Shown one piece after another: positions 8,358-14,638 of a DNA stretch of 21,128 nucleotides. The stretch's first letter is position 1. Every line of letters begins with the position of its first letter. Under the pieces are notes generated by a model that saw only the letters and a list, made by a program, of their open reading frames with translations, did not search any database and was not told the DNA's origin. The position numbers and the translations under genes are program-made. This stretch comes from Acidobacteriota bacterium (GTDB lineage: Bacteria > Acidobacteriota > Terriglobia > UBA7540): NCBI GenBank assembly GCA_021827245.1, contig JAKAWN010000063.1, forward strand, positions 1-21,128, read 5' to 3'.

Positions 8358-9209
8358 TTATCTTCCGACCACTTGATCCGAAAACTGAATGTTAGGCCAG
8401 CATTCGGGGAGGTGCGTGTCGTAGGTTCCGTGAAGATTCCAGACCCATGCCGGATGAGCTGCCAACTCAACTCCACCTGGTTTTAAAAGCTCAAAGCGCC
8501 CAAAGAAGATCCTCCAGATATCCCCGTTCTTTGGGGGAAGAGAGCGCCCCCCGGCCAACCATTTCATTCCCTTCCAGGGGAAAGCCAATTCCACTGTCCA
8601 ACCTTTGTCAGGAACAGAGTTGTCGTTAATTTTGCCGTCCACATGCGCGGCGGCCAGTAGGCCCGGGAACTCCCAGTTCAGGAAGGCCCAACGAACTCCA
8701 CGGGGGTGGGTCCCCGTCCAAAAAGTCTTGCTATCACGATCGTAGTTACCCCCGAAAGTGAGAGCTTTATTTTCAAATATGTCAAATTCAGGGACGTCGA
8801 ATCCGCCACCTTTCTTGTATGCATCACGCCAAATGAAGAAGACCTGGTAAGTCGTGCCCAGAGCGTTGATCTCGAGTTCCAAATAGCAATCACCTCCGTC
8901 AACAAACACCTCAACATCATTTTCTTGAAATATCAACGAACCTTTTTGGGTCAGGTGAGCTTCGACATAGGGTTCTTCAAGCCAGAATCCGACATAGAGG
9001 CATTGATCATCCCACAACACCGCAGCCCGTGTATCGTAGAATCCGGGCTCTCCTGATACCATGTCGACAAAACGCGGAGATTTCTCAGCCTTCTGCCAAG
9101 AAATCTCGTCGAGCCGGCCGTCGATCACGATTGGCCCTTCCGTCCTGTGACTAATGTAATGAACAACATCGCTTCCCGCGCAACCGTAGTTTCCTGTCCT
9201 AACTCGCAT
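8358..9209 (-). CDS. Carbohydrate-binding family 9-like domain protein
   Basis: A 283-aa protein, almost all of it one CBM9-like beta-sandwich domain. It has the typical opening IVIDGRLDEISWQKAEKSPR (27-46), then AAVLWDDQCLYVGFWLEEP (62-80), the NDVEVFVD strand (97-104) and LELEINALGT (110-119), and the late GWTVELAFPWKGM segment. Related domains bind sugars or occur in outer-membrane and esterase proteins; this one stands alone. No signal peptide is visible, which is odd for a glycan-binding protein. GGAGGG 9 nt before the ATG supports the start. It is on the same strand as the serine hydrolase but 395 bp downstream of it, with its own -10 element. Confidence 0.85.
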   Translation of the reverse strand: MRVRTGNYGCAGSDVVHYISHRTEGPIVIDGRLDEISWQKAEKSPRFVDMVSGEPGFYDTRAAVLWDDQCLYVGFWLEEPYVEAHLTQKGSLIFQENDVEVFVDGGDCYLELEINALGTTYQVFFIWRDAYKKGGGFDVPEFDIFENKALTFGGNYDRDSKTFWTGTHPRGVRWAFLNWEFPGLLAAAHVDGKINDNSVPDKGWTVELAFPWKGMKWLAGGRSLPPKNGDIWRIFFGRFELLKPGGVELAAHPAWVWNLHGTYDTHLPECWPNIQFSDQVVGR

Positions 9210-9604
9210 GCAGGCTTGCCCTCCGTTGGATGGCTTGTACTTCGCCTTTGCAGTCTCAGTGGACTGGCAGTTTACATGAGATTATAAACGCGTAATTCAT
9301 CACGGAATCCCTCCATCCTGAAATGGAGTTCTATCCCCTGGCTCTTAAAGGGCTTGGGTAGACGTTAAATGTTACAGTTGCGGCTTACATGATCCTGCAA
9401 CCGGGGCCGATTATATCCCCTCCCCAATGCGATGCCACCCGTTCCAACTTCCGAAGCGTTCAGACTGCCTATCCCCGGATTAAAAAAATACAGGGGTCTG
9501 CGTTACCGCAACTCCAGTTTTTCCATCGTTGCGGATGAGGAAGCCGCTTCGCCTTGAAGAAGATTCAAATATCTTGGGCGACTTGGCCTTGCTAGCAGGC
9601 CTCT
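9210..9604. other. Intergenic region between the CBM9-like and serine hydrolase genes
   Basis: No coding sequence is supported. It contains a perfect minus-strand -10 hexamer for the CBM9-like gene (9281-9286), a hairpin at the serine hydrolase stop (GGCCT 9585-9589, AGGCC 9597-9601, no T-run) and a LacI-like half-site TGCGTTACC at 9499-9507 (8 of 9 to the site A half). The half-site may be chance. Confidence 0.4.
9281..9286 (-). promoter_or_regulatory. -10 element for the CBM9-like gene
   Basis: Read on the minus strand this is a perfect TATAAT, about 72 bp before the ATG. No good -35 hexamer sits 16-18 bp upstream, so the promoter may need an activator. An ACGCGT palindrome (9288-9293) lies in the spacer. 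Confidence 0.4.
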
Positions 9605-10927
9605 CTACTTGTTGTCGCATTCGACGATCGAGGCAACTACCATCGCGATCACTGTGTGGACTCCGTCGTCAATGGTGATGCGTCCAGGATAAAATTCGTC
9701 ATGAGGCAGAGGCTTCCAGCCGTCGCGTGAGTGGTCAACCTTATAGGTCAGCGGTAGTCCCGTGATCGCTGGATTGTATTGGTCGTACGACGACATAGAA
9801 CCCATCTTGTAAATCACCATATCAAGCGAGGGCACGATGATCAGACTGAATCCGCCCGAGCCGGATTTAAGGAATGTGTCGCGCGGCGCGCCGATGATAT
9901 GGCCGTCCGCATTCACCTCAAATCCCACACTGAAGGGAGCGTGGGGATCATAAGGTGAGGGACGGCTGCAAAGCTCGAAATAATGGGCGGGGACCAATTG
10001 ATGGGTCCCCCAGTGGCCCTTATGCAACAGAAGATAGCCGAACCGGAGGGCATCCGTTGAGTGTAGGGCGATGCCGAAAGCTCCCGGCGTGTGTGGGAGT
10101 GGCAAGCCGTACCGGGGTTCCTGGCGTGCATATCCCCAGCGTCCCCATTGCATAGGCTTCGCCAGCCGCTCGTTGATGTACTCCTGCAACTCCATCCCGG
10201 TCAAATGTCGTAGGACAATGCTCGCAATCTGGAATCCAGCGGACGAGTAACAATATCCTTGGCCGGGCACGCACCACATGCGTGCGGACAGTGCACCTAA
10301 ATCCTCTTCGGGACCTAGGGGCGAGACTGGTGCCAGTATTTCATGGTGGCCGCGAACATATGCGACATTTGATTCGTCATGTATGCCTGAGGTCATGCTC
10401 AACAGTTGCCCAAGCTTGATGTCCGCCTTCCGAGGATCATCCAACGGAAAGGCTTCGGGAAGATATTCCTTCGTGAATACCTTCTGGTCGAGTCCCTCGG
10501 GAATCAAGCTGTGCTTTTCGTTAAGCATAATACCGCATGCGATACTGGTGAAGGCCTTGCTAACGGAGGCCATTTGGGGATTAGCTTCCCGGTTCCCCTT
10601 GCCGAAATACCTCTCGTACACAAGCCAGCCGTGCCGTGCGACCAGTAGTCCGCCGCTCTCGCTAGTCCGTTCCGTGTATTCAAATGCTTGATCGAGCCTG
10701 CGAACGTCGATTCCGGCCACTTGGCGAATCCGCGTGGGGTCCTTCAAAACGCGCCATCCTCCCACGTTGTCTGGGGGCGGAAAGTAGACTTGGGCCTGGG
10801 CACCGAGGTGGGACGCCAAAACCAATTCCTCAGGCTGACCACCTCCACGGAGAGTTGCGAAGCCTGAACCGACGGCTGCAGTCGCTCCCAGAAAGTCTCG
10901 CCGGTTAAACTTCATGTAGTTTGGCAT
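9605..10927 (-). CDS. Serine hydrolase, beta-lactamase (class C-like/PF00144) family, Tat-exported
   Basis: A 440-aa serine hydrolase of the beta-lactamase/penicillin-binding fold. A twin-arginine signal, FNRRDFLGATAAVGSG (7-22), predicts export. The SxxK nucleophile motif is SVSK (Ser121, Lys124), the Tyr motif is YSS (227-229), and a KSGSGGF segment (354-360) sits where the KTG-like third motif belongs. LLSMTSGI (175-182) is typical of the family. Such proteins include esterases, peptidases and a few true beta-lactamases; in this setting a glycan or conjugate esterase is plausible but unproven. AAGGAG 8 nt before the ATG at 10927 supports this start over the internal Met5. Confidence 0.9.
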   Translation of the reverse strand: MPNYMKFNRRDFLGATAAVGSGFATLRGGGQPEELVLASHLGAQAQVYFPPPDNVGGWRVLKDPTRIRQVAGIDVRRLDQAFEYTERTSESGGLLVARHGWLVYERYFGKGNREANPQMASVSKAFTSIACGIMLNEKHSLIPEGLDQKVFTKEYLPEAFPLDDPRKADIKLGQLLSMTSGIHDESNVAYVRGHHEILAPVSPLGPEEDLGALSARMWCVPGQGYCYSSAGFQIASIVLRHLTGMELQEYINERLAKPMQWGRWGYARQEPRYGLPLPHTPGAFGIALHSTDALRFGYLLLHKGHWGTHQLVPAHYFELCSRPSPYDPHAPFSVGFEVNADGHIIGAPRDTFLKSGSGGFSLIIVPSLDMVIYKMGSMSSYDQYNPAITGLPLTYKVDHSRDGWKPLPHDEFYPGRITIDDGVHTVIAMVVASIVECDNK

Positions 10928-11255
10928 TGTATACGCTCCTTCTCTCGAAGAAGTTGTCGAGGAACCTCCTCCTCCTCAACCAACGTGGTCGAACGGCTGC
11001 TGTGTCCTGAGCGGCACGTTTTGATTCCAGTTGCAGGCTTCTGACCACAACATGAGGCCAGCCAGTTTCCTGGATGGCTTGGACGCCCTTCTCATTTTCC
11101 ACAATGTCATTCACAGCAACCGTTCCGTGAACCTCCGGTAGCTGGCTCACCACCATGCAGCCGGTGGCGCCCAGACATCGAGTGATCAGAATGAGCTTCC
11201 CATTCAGGCAATCTTTCGAAAATGTTGGCAGGTCCTTGGCCTCGTCTGGGTTCAT
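10905..11255 (-). pseudogene. Short-chain dehydrogenase/reductase fragment, degenerate
   Basis: A 116-aa reading frame whose residues about 18-65 resemble the first beta-alpha-beta unit of an SDR enzyme: GKLILITRCLGATG, then VVSQL and GTVAVNDI. The family's TGxxxGxG cofactor loop would read TGGxGxxG but here is TRCLGATG, losing its first glycine. SDR enzymes run about 250 residues, whereas this similarity stops after about 60 and the rest is low-quality Arg-rich sequence. The ATG lacks a ribosome binding site and the 3' end overlaps the serine hydrolase start by 23 nt in another frame. I read it as a decayed remnant; a novel small protein is the alternative. Confidence 0.4.
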
Positions 11256-11314
11256 TTGTTCGCTTAGCGAATGTCTTTTTTCCCTTGCATCTATTCGAAG
11301 AGTGACACGCTTCC

Positions 11315-12589
11315 TCAGCCAATCTCTGCACCATCAATCGTCCCCTGGAGCTTCCCCTCTGAGTTTCTCATCCTTACGGCGACGCGGAACAACCCGCTTT
11401 CGAACGGTATCAATTCATCGATGGAACAGGCCGCTGTTGGTCCCACCGGCCCAACAACGTGTACAAGGCCGTTCATGCCGCTCCGGTGGATCGGGGCTAT
11501 TTCCAGAATGCCGGATCGGAACAAACCAAAGGAGCCTTTCACTCGCACACTTCCATCCTCAACCTTGGCCACGAGAGACCTTTCAATCGCAGCACATGAG
11601 TTTACGTCGACGATTGGGCCGCCATCCGTTGTGCAGCAATGCCAGCAAACTCGAAAAGTACATTCCTGGCCTGGTTCCAATTCCACCAATGGGCTGAGGA
11701 TTTCCGTTTCAATATACGAATCACACCCGTTTGGATCGTCCTCCATGTTGACTTTATCTTCATGAACCGTGAATGTCCCTTTGCCATTGACCCAGATTTC
11801 CAACGGTCCGCCGTCTGGGTAAGTGACATCATGGACGACGGGGAAAGTCTCCACCAACGCTGCCAGGAGATCACCGTGTGAAGTCGCCAGCCAGCCGAAT
11901 TCGGGATTCATAACGAATTTGGCAACTTGGTTGGCGTATGAAAGCCGCCACAGTTTCCCTCCTGGCAGCACTTCGCTATCCCTGTAGACTTCGTCACCGT
12001 AAATCTGTCGATAACTTTTTAAAGGAACTGTGACCGAGAGCCCTCCGCGAGCTGCCTGTTGCGTAACTTGCCAGATTGACCATCGGACTGGGCGAAGCGA
12101 GGTATTGCGCATCCGGTGGCAAATCTCCACCTTAGCCGAACCGGGAAAAAGGCGAATCTCACGGGAGAATTTCAGGCCGGTATATTCATCATCAGGGCTC
12201 TCCAAGCGGATGGCAACTGAGTCGGGATTTTCATGGATTACTTCTGAATGGTAAGGCCCACCGTCGAGAACAGGATCTGGCGGGCCGGGCCAATGACTGT
12301 CGTCGGACCACCCCTGGGGTGCGGGCCAGACCTTACTGCCGCCGTAATTCTTCCAACCGGCCTCAAAATTGTTTTCCTCCTGCGTATAAACTCGGCCGAG
12401 ATGGCGAGGATTCACGTAGAAAAAATTAGTCTTTCCCAACCGCATCTGCAGGATTCGTCCGCCGATTTCAGGAACGACAAGCAATTCCAGGATGCCATTA
12501 GCAAGCCTTAGTGCCTTCCAACCCTCATAGTTCACCATGCCGACCTTGCAAGGCGGACCTGGGATGGTGGCCATAGGAGATGGATTCAT
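11315..12589 (-). CDS. DUF4380-like galactose-mutarotase-fold protein
   Basis: A 424-aa protein resembling DUF4380, a family with a galactose-mutarotase-like beta-sandwich. Seen directly: NGILELLVVPEIGGRI (31-46), NYGGSKVWPAPQGW (81-94) and WPGPPDPVLDGGPY (100-113), the conserved core of that family. There is no signal peptide, so it is probably cytoplasmic. A role on an aldose, such as epimerisation, isomerisation or sugar sensing, is inferred from fold only. AAGGA 9 nt before the ATG at 12589 supports the start. It shares the PEIGGRI signature with the DUF5107 protein of this window. It is the first confident gene of the minus-strand group, divergent from the LacI-family gene. Confidence 0.82.
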   Translation of the reverse strand: MNPSPMATIPGPPCKVGMVNYEGWKALRLANGILELLVVPEIGGRILQMRLGKTNFFYVNPRHLGRVYTQEENNFEAGWKNYGGSKVWPAPQGWSDDSHWPGPPDPVLDGGPYHSEVIHENPDSVAIRLESPDDEYTGLKFSREIRLFPGSAKVEICHRMRNTSLRPVRWSIWQVTQQAARGGLSVTVPLKSYRQIYGDEVYRDSEVLPGGKLWRLSYANQVAKFVMNPEFGWLATSHGDLLAALVETFPVVHDVTYPDGGPLEIWVNGKGTFTVHEDKVNMEDDPNGCDSYIETEILSPLVELEPGQECTFRVCWHCCTTDGGPIVDVNSCAAIERSLVAKVEDGSVRVKGSFGLFRSGILEIAPIHRSGMNGLVHVVGPVGPTAACSIDELIPFESGLFRVAVRMRNSEGKLQGTIDGAEIG

Positions 12590-13155
12590 CTGGCTGGGTC
12601 CTTCTTAATCAAGGAAATCTGCGAAGACTGATATTGGCCTTTCGTAAATGCAAGAGTCCAAATGCGAGAAATAGACAAAATTGGTGAGCGCCTTTTGAAG
12701 CCGACCAGCCAGTCGGATGGCTTACCCCCAATCTTGTTGTGCAAAGCGCGTTCGACCAGTCCCATAACAGAAGATGATAAAGCTATCATTTCTCCACCTA
12801 CTGCCCGTTCGTCGATTGTATGACTACTGTCAATCCCGACATGCCAGCCGAAATATTCGAGGGAAGGCTTCGACGTACCCCCGGAATCTCGGCGCGGTTT
12901 GAGTGTAGCGTCAACGTAAACGGAGTTCAAGCATTTTGAGGTTGCAGTGTTTAGGTTGCGAGAAACACGGGAATGGATCAGGACCTGCTTGATGACGTCA
13001 GGCGAAATCTTCCACTTGTCCGAAGAGGGCTTTGCCTCACACGTAGAAATTGCTAAGATGGTCTTCGCTCTTGACGTGACGTCTTTTGGGCCGGGGCGCG
13101 AAAATCCTCCAACCCGGGTAGAACTGGGTCGTGGGGGAGCCTTTAAGAGGCTCAT
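12586..13155 (-). CDS. Doubtful hypothetical ORF in the lacI/DUF4380 divergent region
   Basis: A 189-codon open frame that ends in ATGA overlap with the DUF4380 start. I recognise no domain. The composition is Ser/Lys/Arg-rich, uses many rare-type codons such as TTA, CTA, ATA and AGA, and has no signal peptide or ribosome binding site. A predicted promoter with an operator-like sequence lies inside it (12902-12930). The stretch is more likely a long regulatory region or decayed DNA than a gene. The plus strand here offers only a 75-codon frame at 12947-13174, also unrecognised. Confidence 0.18.
   Translation of the reverse strand: MSLLKAPPRPSSTRVGGFSRPGPKDVTSRAKTILAISTCEAKPSSDKWKISPDVIKQVLIHSRVSRNLNTATSKCLNSVYVDATLKPRRDSGGTSKPSLEYFGWHVGIDSSHTIDERAVGGEMIALSSSVMGLVERALHNKIGGKPSDWLVGFKRRSPILSISRIWTLAFTKGQYQSSQISLIKKDPAR
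12902..12930 (-). promoter_or_regulatory. Predicted promoter toward the DUF4380 gene
   Basis: On the minus strand, TTGAAC (12925-12930) and TACACT (12902-12907) are separated by exactly 17 bp, each matching the consensus at 4 of 6 positions. The spacer is almost entirely operator site B. The implied leader is long, about 300 nt. Confidence 0.3.
12907..12924. promoter_or_regulatory. Candidate LacI-type operator (site B)
   Basis: AGCGTCAACGTAAACGGA matches the symmetric consensus TGCGTTAACGTTAACGCA, built from site A, at 14 of 18 positions, including the central CpG. It lies between the -35 and -10 of the predicted DUF4380 promoter, where a repressor would block polymerase. Binding is inferred. 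Confidence 0.4.
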
Positions 13156-13177
13156 GAATAAGGTCCGAGTTTAGTCA

Positions 13178-14257
13178 ATGACACGAATAGGAATCCATGA
13201 AATCGCAAGGCTGGCAGGGGTGTCGATTGGAACGGTTGACCGTGCTTTGCATGGTCGTAAAGGAATTAGCGAGGAGACCCGCCAGCGCGTGCTTGCCATT
13301 GCCAAGGATACCAATTACAAGCCTAACTTGGCGGCGCGCGCCTTGTCTTCCGCAAAGCCGATTGCCCGGATCGGCGTCTGCATTCCGCGCGAAATCCACT
13401 ATTTTTATGACCAGGTTCGTCAAGGCATCTGGTCTGAAGCCCGCAGCCATGAGCATCTTGGCGTTGAACTCGTCTACCGCCCTGTCAAAAGGGGAGGGGT
13501 AGGCGAACCGGAGAGACTTCAGGAGCTTCTGGCTTCGAACATACAGGGGCTCATTCTGACACCGGGCAATCCCAGACAACTAACGTCCGTGATCGACGAG
13601 GCAGAAAAGAGGGGGATCCGAGTTATCTGCATTGCCAGCGATGCGCCTGGGAGTGATCGTTCATCAGTCGTCTGTGTCAATCCAGAGCTTAACGGCAAGA
13701 TTGCAGGTGAATTGATGGGCCGATTTGTGACCCAAAGGTCGAGTGTGGCAATTGTCACCGGAATGCTGCAAACCGAAGACCATCTCCAGAAAGTTCATGG
13801 ATTTTCCGAAACATTTCCTCGCGTATGTAAGGGTGGCAAAGTAGCAGAGGTGTTGGAGGGTCATGACGACGAGGATGAAACGTTCATCAAGTGTTCACAA
13901 CTCTTACAACGAAGGAAAGGACTGGCTGGAGTCTACGTCTCTACGGCTAACTGTCTCCCCGTATGCCGAGCGGTAACGGTGCTCGGTATGGCTCGCAAGA
14001 TCAAAGTCATTACAACGGATCTATTCCAAGAAATGGTCCCGTATTTCGAGAAGGGTACCATTATTGCTTCCATCTACCAGCGTCCTTATGTGCAAGGCCA
14101 ACGAGCAGTTCGGCTACTGATCGATCATCTCTTCAGCCACCAACCCTTCCCTTATAATTACTACTTGAATCCTGGGATCGTGCTAAATTCCAACCTTCCG
14201 CTCTTCCGGGAAATCCGCCACACCGACGCTGTTATAACCGCCGCGATGCCTTTTTAG
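13178..14257 (+). CDS. LacI-family transcriptional regulator
   Basis: A 359-aa DNA-binding sugar sensor. The N-terminal helix-turn-helix is IHEIARLAGVSIGTVDRALH (6-25). The hinge helix NLAARALSS (50-58) contains the Leu that in PurR/LacI wedges into the central CpG of the operator. The rest is a periplasmic-binding-protein-like effector domain (about 63-340). The substitution of Asp for the usual Ser in TVDRAL is typical of a subgroup linked to rhamnose and other sugar regulators; the effector here is unknown. A stop codon two codons upstream forces the start at 13178 or later; the ribosome binding site is weak. It sits between the divergent DUF4380 gene and the TonB receptor, beside operator sites A and B. 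Confidence 0.93.
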   Translation: MTRIGIHEIARLAGVSIGTVDRALHGRKGISEETRQRVLAIAKDTNYKPNLAARALSSAKPIARIGVCIPREIHYFYDQVRQGIWSEARSHEHLGVELVYRPVKRGGVGEPERLQELLASNIQGLILTPGNPRQLTSVIDEAEKRGIRVICIASDAPGSDRSSVVCVNPELNGKIAGELMGRFVTQRSSVAIVTGMLQTEDHLQKVHGFSETFPRVCKGGKVAEVLEGHDDEDETFIKCSQLLQRRKGLAGVYVSTANCLPVCRAVTVLGMARKIKVITTDLFQEMVPYFEKGTIIASIYQRPYVQGQRAVRLLIDHLFSHQPFPYNYYLNPGIVLNSNLPLFREIRHTDAVITAAMPF

Positions 14258-14348
14258 CTTGGGTGCCTCCTTATGTTGAGCGAAAGTGCGGACGTCATCT
14301 ACATACTTAGAACGTGCCCATAATGTAATTGCAACTGCCTTAAGAAAT

Positions 14349-14377
14349 TTGTACTTGACATGACAAAAATCTATGAT
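14349..14377 (+). promoter_or_regulatory. Predicted promoter of the TonB receptor gene
   Basis: TATGAT (14372-14377) lies 17 bp after TTGTAC (14349-14354). A perfect -35 TTGACA at 14355-14360 could instead pair with a poor -10 at 14377-14382. Either puts transcription start at or next to operator A. Confidence 0.45.
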
Positions 14378-14385
14378 AGCCTGAC

Positions 14386-14403
14386 TGCGTTGACGTTAAC
14401 GCA
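14386..14403. promoter_or_regulatory. LacI-type operator (site A) at the TonB receptor promoter
   Basis: TGCGTTGACGTTAACGCA is self-complementary at 16 of 18 positions with a central CG, the same design as PurR, GalR and CcpA operators. It lies 8 bp after the -10, over the likely transcription start, 130 bp after the LacI-family gene. A second overlapping inverted repeat, CGTTGAC (14388-14394) and GTCAACG (14408-14414), could extend it. Repression by the neighbouring regulator is inferred. Confidence 0.7.
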
Positions 14404-14638
14404 ATCGGTCAACGAATCGGGGAATCTCGAATAATCTAGTTTAATTCGGATCCTGGGTCTAAGTGCATTCGACAGCAAGTGGGGTTTCGATCACTCCGTT
14501 GGAGTTGTGTTGTCTTTTTTGCGAGCCTGATTGGCCAAGGAGCGTTGTGGTCGGGTCAGGGGCAGGGGTGCCCATAAAAAAGGGAAACATGCCAAAACCC
14601 TCGAGTCTAAAGGAGTAAAGGAATAAGGAGAAGGCCGA

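Larger units (their letters stand above)
12590..13177. other. Divergent regulatory region between DUF4380 gene and LacI-family gene
   Basis: The 588 bp separating the two divergent genes contain no recognised coding sequence. They hold a minus-strand promoter candidate with operator site B and a small inverted repeat (ATGATA 12774-12779, TATCAT 12784-12789). No clear promoter was found for the plus-strand regulator. Confidence 0.45.
14258..14638 (+). other. Intergenic leader and control region of the TonB receptor gene
   Basis: The 381 bp hold the receptor promoter, LacI-type operator A and a leader of about 250 nt. A small hairpin (ACTCC 14493-14497, GGAGT 14501-14505, 3-nt loop) is followed 9 nt later by six T residues (14515-14520). 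The gap is long for an intrinsic terminator, so it is at most a weak attenuator. No gene is supported. Confidence 0.5.

Noticed and set aside
9376..9513. 8-bp inverted repeat AGTTGCGG and CCGCAACT
   Set aside because: The arms are over 120 bp apart and such short matches are expected by chance.
11155..11697. 180-codon plus-strand ORF over the DUF4380 gene end
   Set aside because: It lies opposite conserved DUF4380 coding sequence and the translation is Ser/Arg/Pro-rich without a domain.
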